From NCBI RefSeq assembly GCF_013300825.1, contig NZ_JAAIMY010000007.1:1-64000 (forward strand): DNA of 64,000 nucleotides. Reading direction: 5' to 3'. This stretch comes from Blautia wexlerae (GTDB taxonomy: Bacteria; Bacillota; Clostridia; Lachnospirales; Lachnospiraceae). The translations under genes were made by a program, and so were the position numbers. Positions 36,856 to 44,599 of this stretch are shown piece after piece. Position 1 is the stretch's first letter. Every line of letters begins with the position of its first letter. Below the pieces are notes generated by a model, which saw only the letters and a program-made list of their open reading frames with translations, searched no databases and was not told where the DNA came from.

Positions 36856-37887
36856 ATGTATAAGATAGCAGCAGAGAATCTGCAGGCATTATTCCAGAAG
36901 ATTGCCGCAGATCAGGATTTATATTTACCGGTCAAAGTCAGTGATCAGGTAAACTTCAAAGCATGGAGCGAAGATGCAGAAGTTTGTCTTGATACTTTAA
37001 AAACTGTAAAATCACCAAAAGATGCTTTTTTTCCACAGAGTGAAAACCTCTACACCTGTAAGAAAGAGGAGAAGAATATCTCCATTGAGCCACAGGCATT
37101 ACAGGAAAAGAACTTTGTTGTGTTCGGAATGAAAGCCTGCGATATCCAGGGTGTAAAAGTACTGGATAACGTATTCTTAAGTGATCCGATCGATACTTTC
37201 TATGCCGCCAGAAGAGATCATGGTACGATTGTAGCACTTGCATGCCATGAGCCGGAAGAAAGCTGTTTCTGTAAAGTATTCGGTATTGACTGCGCAGACC
37301 CTGTTGCAGATGTTGCAACATGGATGATCGAGGGAGAGCTTTACTGGAAACCTCTTACAGAGAAAGGGGAAGCCCTTACAAAAGCAGTTGCAGAACTTCT
37401 CAACGATGCTGACGAAGCAAAAGTAGAAGAAGAGAAAGCTGCGATCCGCGCAATCGTAGAGAAGCTTCCGTACTCTAATCTTTCTCTGGAAGGATGGGGA
37501 CAGGAAGATTACATGGATCGTTTCAATTCTCCTGTATGGGAAGAACTTTATAAACCATGTCTGGCATGTGGTACCTGTACATTTGTATGCCCTACCTGCC
37601 AGTGCTATGATATCAAAGATTATGACACAGGACACGGCGTACAGCGCTACCGCTGCTGGGATTCCTGTATGTACTCTGACTTTACCATGATGGCACACGG
37701 AAATAACCGTAACAGCCAGATGCAGCGTTTCCGTCAGAGATTCATGCATAAACTTGTTTACTATCCGGTAAACAACAATGGAATGTTCTCATGTGTAGGA
37801 TGCGGCCGCTGCGTTGAGAAATGCCCATCATCCTTAAATATCGTAAAAGTCATCAAAGCTTTTGAAAATCAGGGAGGTGAAAAATAA
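36856..37887 (+). CDS. FlxB-like / AsrA-like 4Fe-4S dicluster protein
   Basis: 343-aa protein resembling the beta subunit of sulfhydrogenases and AsrA of anaerobic sulfite reductase. The N-terminal domain has GMKACDIQGVKVLD and CHEPEESCFC; the C terminus has two [4Fe-4S] motifs (CLACGTCTFVCPTCQC and CVGCGRCVEKCP). In the related enzymes it passes electrons from the NAD(P)H-oxidising flavin subunit, here encoded next, to the rest of the complex. It overlaps that gene by one base. Confidence 0.78.
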   Translation: MYKIAAENLQALFQKIAADQDLYLPVKVSDQVNFKAWSEDAEVCLDTLKTVKSPKDAFFPQSENLYTCKKEEKNISIEPQALQEKNFVVFGMKACDIQGVKVLDNVFLSDPIDTFYAARRDHGTIVALACHEPEESCFCKVFGIDCADPVADVATWMIEGELYWKPLTEKGEALTKAVAELLNDADEAKVEEEKAAIRAIVEKLPYSNLSLEGWGQEDYMDRFNSPVWEELYKPCLACGTCTFVCPTCQCYDIKDYDTGHGVQRYRCWDSCMYSDFTMMAHGNNRNSQMQRFRQRFMHKLVYYPVNNNGMFSCVGCGRCVEKCPSSLNIVKVIKAFENQGGEK

Positions 37888-38741
37888 TGAGCGAATGTAC
37901 CTGCCATAAAAACTACACATTAGACACATTGATCCCGAAGGTTGGTGTGATCACAGATATCCGTCAGGAGACACCGGATGTTAAAACCTTCCGTGTAAAC
38001 GCTCCTGAAGGAGGAAAACTTTTTGAACATATGCCTGGCCAGTGTGCAATGGTCTGCGCACCAGGTGTAAGTGAAGGTATGTTTTCCATTACTTCTTCAC
38101 CTACAAATAAAGAATATCAGGAATTCAGTATCAAGAAGTGCGGTGCACTGACCGATTATCTCCACAGCCTTCAGGTTGGAGATGAGATCACAGTCCGTGG
38201 ACCATACGGAAATCATTTCCCTGTAGAAGATAAATTAAAAGGTAAAAACCTTCTGTTTATCGCAGGTGGTATCGGACTTGCACCTCTTCGTTCTGTTATC
38301 AACTATGTACTGGATAACCGTGCAGATTACGGAACAGTAGATATCCTCTATGGTTCCCGTTCCGCAGATGACCTGGTACAGTTAAAAGAAATCCAGGAAG
38401 TCTGGATGAAAGCAGAGGGAGTTAATGTTTATCTGACAATCGACCGTGAACAGGAAGGCTGGGACGGACACGTTGGATTCGTTCCTTCTTATCTGAAAGA
38501 GATTGGATTCGATACAAACAAAACAGCACTTGTCTGCGGACCGCCGATCATGATCAAGTTCGTTCTTGCAGGACTGGAAGAACTGGGCTTCTCCAGAGAA
38601 CAGGTTTACACAACTCTGGAGCTTCGTATGAAATGCGGTATCGGTAAATGCGGCCGTTGCAATATCGGTTCCAAATACGTCTGCAAAGACGGTCCGGTAT
38701 TCAGATGCGACGAGATTGATGAATTACCTGCAGAATATTGA
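37887..38741 (+). CDS. flxA: FlxA-like NAD(P)H-oxidising FAD subunit
   Basis: 284-aa protein of the ferredoxin-NADP+ reductase fold, related to AsrB and sulfhydrogenase gamma. The FAD domain contains MFSITSSPTN; the NAD(P) domain contains IAGGIGLAPLRSVI and a late CGPPIMIKFV. The C-terminal [2Fe-2S] binding loop is MKCGIGKCGRCN...C. It is the expected electron entry point (NADH or NADPH) of an Hdr-Flx complex. It ends the first gene block; 178 bases of structured spacer follow. Confidence 0.85.
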   Translation: MSECTCHKNYTLDTLIPKVGVITDIRQETPDVKTFRVNAPEGGKLFEHMPGQCAMVCAPGVSEGMFSITSSPTNKEYQEFSIKKCGALTDYLHSLQVGDEITVRGPYGNHFPVEDKLKGKNLLFIAGGIGLAPLRSVINYVLDNRADYGTVDILYGSRSADDLVQLKEIQEVWMKAEGVNVYLTIDREQEGWDGHVGFVPSYLKEIGFDTNKTALVCGPPIMIKFVLAGLEELGFSREQVYTTLELRMKCGIGKCGRCNIGSKYVCKDGPVFRCDEIDELPAEY

Positions 38742-38919
38742 TAAGCAATGAGCAGTGCAGAAAGTGATGTGAGGGAATGCGTCATGCTTGCATATAAGCA
38801 TTCTTTCACAGAACATTCTGTAGGGCGAACGCCCTCAAGCGAGAAGTAGCGTAGCGGATTCGAGCTTGTATGTGCTGCTGACGACAGATGATATATATAG
38901 AAAGGACTGGTAATCTCAA
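38742..38919 (+). other. Structured spacer between flxA and frdB
   Basis: Contains three nested or serial inverted repeats: GAATGC/GCATTC (38775/38798) enclosing ATGCTT/AAGCAT (38784/38796); AGGGCG/CGCCCT (38822-38835); and a CAAGC/GCTTG pair (38836/38862). A copy of the AGCGGAT repeat is at 38843. None ends in a T-run, so processing or attenuation is more plausible than full termination. Confidence 0.45.
38841..38866. repeat. Intergenic repeat copy 3 (AAGTAGCGTAGCGGAT type)
   Basis: Contains AAGTAGCGTAGCGGATTCGA; shares 14 of 16 bases with copy 1 and the AGCGGATT...GA end with copy 4. Confidence 0.35.
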
Positions 38920-39597
38920 ATGGAAAAGAATATGGTAAACGTATATTTTTTCGGTAAGAAATACAGCGTACCTGCAGAACTTACAATTATGACTGCCATG
39001 GAATATGCCGGTTATACATTAAAGAGAGGATGCGGCTGCAGACACGGATTCTGCGGAGCCTGCGCAACAATCTACAGAATCAAAGGTGAAAACGAGCTGA
39101 AAACATGTCTTGCCTGTCAGACACAGGTACAGGAAGGAATGTATGTAGCAAGCATCCCGTTCTTCCCTACAGATAAGAGACTCTACAACATCGAAGACCT
39201 GAAACCGAATCAGCAGGTAATGATGGAACTCTATCCGGAAATCTACAGCTGTATCGGATGTAATGCCTGTACAAAAGCATGTACTCAGGACTTAAATGTA
39301 ATGCAGTACATCGCATATGCACAGAGAGGCGAACTTGAAAAATGTGCAGAGGAATCCTTCGACTGCGTAAGCTGCGGATGCTGTTCTGTAAGATGTCCGG
39401 CCGGTATTTCCCATCCGATGGTAGGTCTTCTGGCAAGACGTCTCACAGGTAAATATATCGCGCCTAAGAGCGAACATCTGGAGAAACGTGTAGAAGAAAT
39501 CCACGAAGGTAAATATGATGATCTGATCGAGCAGATCATGCAGAAACCAATCACAGACATGCAGGAACTTTACAACAACAGAGAAATTGAGAAATAG
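38920..39597 (+). CDS. frdB: Fumarate reductase/succinate dehydrogenase iron-sulfur subunit (soluble type)
   Basis: 225-aa iron-sulfur protein. An N-terminal plant-type [2Fe-2S] domain (CGCRHGFCGAC with a later CLAC) is followed by two ferredoxin motifs (CIGCNACTKAC and CVSCGCCSVRCP), as in FrdB/SdhB. It lacks the CCG (HdrB) domain found in methanogen TfrB, and no membrane-anchor (FrdC/D) gene is nearby. Thus it has no obvious route to quinones and probably takes electrons from the Hdr-Flx proteins encoded just upstream. GAAAGGACTGG is the ribosome binding region. Confidence 0.85.
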   Translation: MEKNMVNVYFFGKKYSVPAELTIMTAMEYAGYTLKRGCGCRHGFCGACATIYRIKGENELKTCLACQTQVQEGMYVASIPFFPTDKRLYNIEDLKPNQQVMMELYPEIYSCIGCNACTKACTQDLNVMQYIAYAQRGELEKCAEESFDCVSCGCCSVRCPAGISHPMVGLLARRLTGKYIAPKSEHLEKRVEEIHEGKYDDLIEQIMQKPITDMQELYNNREIEK

Positions 39598-39611
39598 GGA
39601 GGGCGTAAAAC

Positions 39612-41225
39612 ATGTATGCACCATATCCAGAAAATATGATGGAATCCATCAAAAAGGTAGAGGCTACAAGAGCACAGCGTATGGCAACAGAGCCAAGACG
39701 TCTGACAGCTGAAGAGAAAGACGCTCTTCTTGAGAAATTCCATCCGGATTATAATCCAGACGCGTTTGCAGAAATCAAAGTCGGACCAAACAAAGGACAG
39801 AAAGCTCCTCTGGAACTGGCAGAAATGCTTCATTCAACAAGCCGTCTGATCAACGAAAAAATTGACCTTACAAAAATTGATTATGATGTAGATGTACTTG
39901 TAATCGGCGGCGGCGGTGCAGGTTCTTCCTGTGCAATCGAAGCACATAATGCAGGTGCTGACGTTATGATCGTTACAAAGCTTCGTATCGGTGATGCCAA
40001 TACAATGATGGCTGAAGGTGGTATCCAGGCAGCTGACAAAGAGAACGATTCTCCTGTACAGCATTATCTGGATTGCTTCGGCGGCGGACATTTTGCTGCA
40101 AAACCGGAACTGGTAAAGAGACTGGTAATGGAAGCTCCGGATGCCATCAAATGGCTCAATGACCTTGGTGTTGAATTTGATAAAGCAGAAGACGGAACCA
40201 TGGTTACCACACACGGCGGCGGTACTTCCAGAAAGAGAATGCATGCTGCAAAGGATTATTCTGGATCTGAGATCATGCGTACCATCAGAGATGAAGTTCT
40301 GAATCTTAAGATTCCGGTAGTTGAATTTACTTCAGCTGTTGAACTTCTGAAAGATGAAAAAGGACAGGTTGCAGGTGCAGTTCTTCTTAACATGGAAACA
40401 GGAGATTATTCTGTTGCAAGAGCCAAAACTGTTGTAATCGCAACAGGTGGTGCAGGAAGAATGCATTATCAGGGATTCCCGACATCTAACCATTATGGCG
40501 CAACTGCAGACGGACTTGTACTTGGATATAGAGCTGGTGCTTCCCTTCTTTATCAGGATTCTATCCAGTACCATCCAACAGGAGCAATCTATCCATCACA
40601 GATCATGGGTGCTCTGGTAACAGAAAAAGTTCGTTCCGTTGGTGCACAGCTTGTAAATGCAAACGGAGAAGCTTATATTCATCCGCTTGAAACCCGTGAC
40701 GTAAATGCTTCCGGTGTTATCCGTGAATGCGAAGAAGGCCGCGGCGTAGAAGTTCCAGGCGGACTGAAAGGTGTATGGCTTGACACTCCGATGATCGAGA
40801 TCCTCGGTGGCGAAGGAACCATCGAAAAGAGAATCCCGGCTATGTTCCGTATGTACATGAACTACGGCATTGATATGAGAAAAGTTCCTATCGTTATTTA
40901 TCCGACACTTCACTACCAGAACGGTGGTCTTGAGATTAACGGAGACGGATTCACAAAAGAAATTCCAAACCTGTTAGTTGCAGGAGAAGCCGCAGGTGGA
41001 ATCCACGGAAGAAACAGACTGATGGGTAACTCTCTTCTGGATGTTATCGTATTCGGAAGAAATGCAGGTAAAAAAGCAGCTGCAAAATGCAAGAACGTAG
41101 AGCTTGGTGAAATGAACCTGGATCATATCTACAAATATGCAGATGAACTGGACAAAGCAGGCGTACATACTGATAAGGTATCTCCATTACTGCTTCCAAA
41201 ATACGCTCGTCACGAACAGCGCTAA
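39612..41225 (+). CDS. frdA: Fumarate reductase flavoprotein subunit
   Basis: 537-aa FAD enzyme reducing fumarate to succinate. FAD site VIGGGGAGSSCAIEA (about residue 97); MAEGGIQAA; THGGGTSRKR. The active-site residues of FrdA are recognisable: His in YHPTG, Thr-Glu in VTEK, Arg in ETRDV, His in PTLHYQNGG and Arg in HGRNRLMGNSL. No twin-arginine or other signal, so cytoplasmic. An N-terminal ~90-residue extension precedes the FAD domain. It begins 14 bases after frdB. L-aspartate oxidase is a less likely alternative, since no nad genes are present and the partner is an FrdB. Confidence 0.88.
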   Translation: MYAPYPENMMESIKKVEATRAQRMATEPRRLTAEEKDALLEKFHPDYNPDAFAEIKVGPNKGQKAPLELAEMLHSTSRLINEKIDLTKIDYDVDVLVIGGGGAGSSCAIEAHNAGADVMIVTKLRIGDANTMMAEGGIQAADKENDSPVQHYLDCFGGGHFAAKPELVKRLVMEAPDAIKWLNDLGVEFDKAEDGTMVTTHGGGTSRKRMHAAKDYSGSEIMRTIRDEVLNLKIPVVEFTSAVELLKDEKGQVAGAVLLNMETGDYSVARAKTVVIATGGAGRMHYQGFPTSNHYGATADGLVLGYRAGASLLYQDSIQYHPTGAIYPSQIMGALVTEKVRSVGAQLVNANGEAYIHPLETRDVNASGVIRECEEGRGVEVPGGLKGVWLDTPMIEILGGEGTIEKRIPAMFRMYMNYGIDMRKVPIVIYPTLHYQNGGLEINGDGFTKEIPNLLVAGEAAGGIHGRNRLMGNSLLDVIVFGRNAGKKAAAKCKNVELGEMNLDHIYKYADELDKAGVHTDKVSPLLLPKYARHEQR

Positions 41226-41250
41226 TAAGATACTCAGAATGTAAAAAAGA

Positions 41251-41288
41251 GCTCCCGGTATCGATAAGGGATTACCGGTACCGGGAGC
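41251..41288 (+). terminator. Partial terminator/attenuator after frdA
   Basis: 10-bp perfect stem (GCTCCCGGTA / TACCGGGAGC) followed by only CTTTG. Its right arm abuts the -10 of a likely fumarase promoter, so readthrough plus new initiation are both possible. Confidence 0.6.
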
Positions 41289-41294
41289 CTTTGA

Positions 41295-41335
41295 TATAAT
41301 GCAAAAGGGATATGTCACCTCCCGGTGAATATCCC
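41295..41335 (+). promoter_or_regulatory. fumarase promoter -10 and 5'UTR hairpin
   Basis: TATAAT at 41295, with a weak TTACCG 17 bp upstream. Directly downstream, 41307-41335 folds into GGGATAT-G-TCACC / GGTGA-ATATCCC with a TCCC loop, a 12-bp stem with one bulge, ending 11 bases before the GGGAG ribosome binding site. Confidence 0.5.
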
Positions 41336-41361
41336 CAAATGAAAGAAGGGAGCTTACCAGA

Positions 41362-42204
41362 ATGCGTGAAGTAGAAGTAAGCAGACTTACAGATGTCATC
41401 GAAAAACTCTGTATCGAAGCAAATGAACATCTTCCGGAAGACGTAAAATGTGCGATCAAAACATGCCGCGCATGCGAAGACGGAGAGATTGCCAAGGGTA
41501 TCCTTGACAATATTATTGAGAATTTTGATATTGCAGATAACGAGAACGTGCCGATCTGCCAGGATACAGGAATGGCATGTGTATTCCTTGAAATAGGACA
41601 GGATGTACATTTTGTTGGCGGAGATCTCACCGATGCGATCAATGAAGGTGTACGCCGCGGATACGACAAAGGATATTTAAGAAAATCTGTAGTAAAAGAC
41701 CCGGTACGCCGCGGAAACACAGGCGACAATACACCGGCTATAATCTACACAGAAATCGTTCCCGGAGATCAGGTAAAGATTACAGTAGGCCCTAAAGGCT
41801 TCGGAAGTGAGAACATGAGCCAGATCCGTATGTTCAAACCATCTGCAGGATTACAGGGAATCAAGGATTTCATCCTTGAAGTAGTAGAGACCGCAGGTCC
41901 CAACCCATGTCCGCCAATGGTAGTCGGAGTTGGTATCGGAGGAACCTTTGACAAATGTGCACTTCTTGCAAAGAAAGCACTGATGAGACCTCTGGATACT
42001 CAGAACCCGGATCCGTTCTATGCTGATCTTGAGAAAGAAATGCTGGAAAAAGTAAACAAGCTTGGAATCGGACCTCAGGGATTTGGCGGAAAGACAACAG
42101 CCATCGGCCTGAATATCGAAACAATGCCGACTCATATTGCAGGTATGCCATGTGCAGTTAATATCAACTGCCATGTAACCCGCCATAAATCGGAGGTGAT
42201 CTGA
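41362..42204 (+). CDS. Class I fumarate hydratase, alpha subunit
   Basis: 280-aa N-terminal half of the oxygen-sensitive [4Fe-4S] fumarase (also the TtdA-type tartrate dehydratase family). Cluster and active-site regions: CQDTGMACVF, a second Cys in NPCPPMVVGVGIGGT, and GPQGFGGKTTA. The cluster Cys residues at about 71, 190 and 280-region fit the family. Fumarate rather than tartrate is inferred from the frdAB context. The beta subunit begins one base after the stop. Confidence 0.92.
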   Translation: MREVEVSRLTDVIEKLCIEANEHLPEDVKCAIKTCRACEDGEIAKGILDNIIENFDIADNENVPICQDTGMACVFLEIGQDVHFVGGDLTDAINEGVRRGYDKGYLRKSVVKDPVRRGNTGDNTPAIIYTEIVPGDQVKITVGPKGFGSENMSQIRMFKPSAGLQGIKDFILEVVETAGPNPCPPMVVGVGIGGTFDKCALLAKKALMRPLDTQNPDPFYADLEKEMLEKVNKLGIGPQGFGGKTTAIGLNIETMPTHIAGMPCAVNINCHVTRHKSEVI

Positions 42205-42205
42205 G

Positions 42206-42772
42206 ATGGAAAGAAAGAAAATTACACTTCCACTTACTAGAGAGCTGGCAAGAACTCTCCATGCAGGTGATCAGGTATTATTAACAGGTACTATTTATAC
42301 ATCACGTGATGCAGGACACAAGAGAATGTGTGAGGCCCTTGCAAAAGGGGAAAAAATTCCATTTGATCCTACAGATGCAACCATCTACTATGTAGGACCA
42401 ACTCCTGCAAAACCAGGCGCAGTCATCGGCTCCGCAGGCCCTACAACCAGCGGACGTATGGATGCCTATGCACCCACAATGATGTCTGTGGGAGCAAGAG
42501 GAATGATCGGAAAAGGTGCCCGCCTTCCGGAAGTAGTAGACGCCATGAGGAAATATGATGGTGTATACTTCGGAGCTATCGGCGGTGCAGGTGCGCTTCT
42601 TGCAAAATGCATCAAAAAGGCCGAACTGATCGCCTATGAAGATCTGGGAGCAGAAGCACTTCGTAAATTGTATGTAGAGGATATGCCTCTTGTAGTCATC
42701 ATTGACTCAGAAGGTAATAATCTGTACGAGATGGGAAAAGCAGAATATCTCAAAGAACACGGAGATAAGTAA
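42206..42772 (+). CDS. Class I fumarate hydratase, beta subunit
   Basis: 188-aa C-terminal half of class I fumarase/TtdB. Typical elements: LTGTIYTSRDAGHKRM, YVGPTPAKPG, GSAGPTTSGRMD and GKGARLPEVV. Together with the alpha subunit it interconverts malate and fumarate, so it can supply the FrdA substrate. GGAGGTGATCTGAG serves as ribosome binding site inside the alpha gene. Confidence 0.93.
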   Translation: MERKKITLPLTRELARTLHAGDQVLLTGTIYTSRDAGHKRMCEALAKGEKIPFDPTDATIYYVGPTPAKPGAVIGSAGPTTSGRMDAYAPTMMSVGARGMIGKGARLPEVVDAMRKYDGVYFGAIGGAGALLAKCIKKAELIAYEDLGAEALRKLYVEDMPLVVIIDSEGNNLYEMGKAEYLKEHGDK

Positions 42773-42794
42773 TTCTGCAGATACATAAAAAAAT

Positions 42795-42832
42795 AACTTC
42801 CATATGCTGTAGACATACAGTATATGGAAGTT
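42795..42832 (+). terminator. Terminator after the fumarase genes
   Basis: AACTTCCATATGCTGTA pairs with TACAGTATATGGAAGTT (17 bp, one wobble) with a GACA loop, then GCTTTATAT. The AT-rich stretch 42833-43094 has no gene. Confidence 0.75.
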
Positions 42833-42990
42833 GCTTTATATAGCCAAAATTATATATATATTGTATCCAATATATAAAAATCATATATACAATAATATGA
42901 ATTATATCTTTTACATTTGACCTATAAACGTATAACATGATAATCAGGGTCAAAAAGGGACCCGCCAAACATGAGAAAGCAGCGATTTAC

Positions 42991-43013
42991 GCAGTAAAGC
43001 AGCGGATTTCGAA
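42991..43013. repeat. Intergenic repeat copy 4 (AGCGGAT type)
   Basis: GCAGTAAAGCAGCGGATTTCGA, related to the copies at 29118, 31936 and 38843. Confidence 0.25.
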
Positions 43014-43094
43014 TGTTTGAAAATAAACGGTAAAAGAATAAAGGCAGTTATCCGTACAGGAGATAACTGCAAATAAACTTGAACGGGGAAAATC

Positions 43095-43796
43095 ATGAAA
43101 GATCATAATCAACACGAAATACAAATGTCGGAAGCCTTTTTAAACAGTGCATTCCTGGCACTGTCAGGAGGTTTTCAGGATGCTTACACCTATAATGCAA
43201 GAAACGAAGTATTCTGTAATGCACAGACAGGAAACGTCGTTCTTATGAGCCAGCACTTTATGGCAGGAGAACTGACAGCAGGACTGGGATACTTCTTTCC
43301 TATTATTTTCTTTGCACTGGGCGTATGGGTTGCGGAGAAAATACAGGCAAATTATAAATATGCGCAGAAGCTCCACTGGAGACAGGGTGTTCTGCTGGCA
43401 GAAATCCTGATCTTATTTACAGTAGGTTTCCTGCCAACCGAATACAATATGCTGGCAAATGCCATGGCATCTTTCGCCTGTGCAATGCAGGTACAGTCCT
43501 TCCGCAAGGTAAACGGATATTCCTATGCAAGTACTATGTGTATCGGTAATTTGCGCAGTGGTACAGCTGCGTTGTCAGTTTATTTTCGTGAAAAAAAATC
43601 AAAACAGCTAAAACAGGCGATGTATTATTTTGGAATCATTCTTATGTTTGCCCTGGGTGCCGGCATTGGTGGAAATCTGTCCATACGCTATGGAATCAGA
43701 ATGATCTGGGTTTCCTGTGGATTCCTTATGATCAGCTTTCTGTTGATGTTTATAGAAAAATATAAGCATTTCCATGAGGAACATGAAATTAAATAA
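43095..43796 (+). CDS. DUF1275 (YoaK-type) membrane protein
   Basis: 233-aa protein with about six membrane segments. The DUF1275 pattern is clear: SGGFQDAYTY near the N terminus, NAQTGNVVLMSQ, and MQVQSFRKVNGYSYASTMCIGNLRSG in two pieces further on. The family has no firm function. ACGGGG lies before the ATG. It stands between two terminators, so it is monocistronic. Confidence 0.9.
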   Translation: MKDHNQHEIQMSEAFLNSAFLALSGGFQDAYTYNARNEVFCNAQTGNVVLMSQHFMAGELTAGLGYFFPIIFFALGVWVAEKIQANYKYAQKLHWRQGVLLAEILILFTVGFLPTEYNMLANAMASFACAMQVQSFRKVNGYSYASTMCIGNLRSGTAALSVYFREKKSKQLKQAMYYFGIILMFALGAGIGGNLSIRYGIRMIWVSCGFLMISFLLMFIEKYKHFHEEHEIK

Positions 43797-43811
43797 TGCA
43801 GCCATTTCCAG

Positions 43812-43859
43812 AAAGGTCATTGAGAAGAAGATAATATTCTTTTCAATGATCTTTTTTTG
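43812..43859 (+). terminator. Strong terminator after the DUF1275 gene
   Basis: AAGGTCATTGA / TCAATGATCTT stem, inner GAAGAA/TTCTT pairs, then TTTTTTT. Confidence 0.8.
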
Positions 43860-43867
43860 TTTTGATA

Positions 43868-43885
43868 TTGCTATTAAATTAACAA
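43868..43885 (+). promoter_or_regulatory. Rex-like site upstream of the hydrogenase genes
   Basis: TTGCTATTAAATTAACAA matches the Rex box at 12 of 14 positions (the right half is perfect). It is about 100 bp upstream of the predicted hyd promoter, so its effect there is uncertain. Confidence 0.35.
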
Positions 43886-43938
43886 CCCTGTTAAAGAAAT
43901 TGCTTTTCATTTATATACATTTATGAATACTATACATC

Positions 43939-43955
43939 TATAACAAATTGTTATA
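43939..43955. promoter_or_regulatory. Perfect 8-1-8 palindrome upstream of hydCBA
   Basis: TATAACAAATTGTTATA, 30 bp upstream of the predicted -35. It is likely a dimeric regulator site; the regulator is unknown. Confidence 0.4.
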
Positions 43956-43985
43956 AATTAATTTCAGAAAATTTCAAAAATGATA

Positions 43986-44014
43986 TTGTGCAAAACAACT
44001 ATATAATGTATAAT
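43986..44014 (+). promoter_or_regulatory. Predicted hydCBA promoter
   Basis: TTGTGC, 17-bp spacer, TATAAT (44009). A second TATAAT lies at 44002. A leader of about 100 bases follows. Confidence 0.6.
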
Positions 44015-44119
44015 ATCAACAGCACATATGTTGAAAATAACTAAAGCTGCGTGGGAATCGATATATCGGTACTATATTAAAACCGATGTATCAAAATTAC
44101 TATTTAAGGAGGGAACCGA

Positions 44120-44599
44120 ATGTTAGACCAGTCTTATTACAGAAAAGCGGATGAGATCATCGAGCACTACGGACGTACAGCAGCATCGCTGATTCCGATC
44201 ATGCAGGATATTCAGGCGGAATATCGTTACCTGCCGGGAGAATTGCTGACTTATGTAGCGAAAGAAATCGGAGTAAAAGAAGCCAAGGCCTACAGTGTAG
44301 CCACATTCTATGAGAATTTTTCTTTTGAGCCGAAAGGGAAATATGTCATTAAAGTGTGTGACGGAACAGCCTGTCATGTGAGAAAATCCATGCCTGTAAA
44401 AGAAGCTTTGATGAAGGAACTTGGACTGAGCAACAAGAAACACACTACAGATGACATGCTTTTTACCGTAGAAACAGTATCCTGTCTGGGTGCATGTGGA
44501 CTTGCCCCCACACTGACTGTCAATGATGAAGTACATCCGAAGATGACTCCTGAGAAAGCTGTAGAACTTTTGAATAAACTGAGAGGAGAGTGCGTATGA
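44120..44599 (+). CDS. hydC: NuoE/HydC-like [2Fe-2S] hydrogenase subunit
   Basis: 159-aa thioredoxin-fold [2Fe-2S] protein with the four cluster cysteines in VCDGTACHVR (C-x4-C) and CLGACG. It is the small subunit of the trimeric NAD- and ferredoxin-linked [FeFe]-hydrogenase HydABC (or HndA-type). AAGGAGGG is its ribosome binding site; its stop overlaps the next ATG. Confidence 0.92.
   Translation: MLDQSYYRKADEIIEHYGRTAASLIPIMQDIQAEYRYLPGELLTYVAKEIGVKEAKAYSVATFYENFSFEPKGKYVIKVCDGTACHVRKSMPVKEALMKELGLSNKKHTTDDMLFTVETVSCLGACGLAPTLTVNDEVHPKMTPEKAVELLNKLRGECV

Noticed and set aside
38742-38919. Terminator ending the hdr-flx operon
   Set aside because: Stems are present but none is followed by a T-run, so I do not call a terminator.
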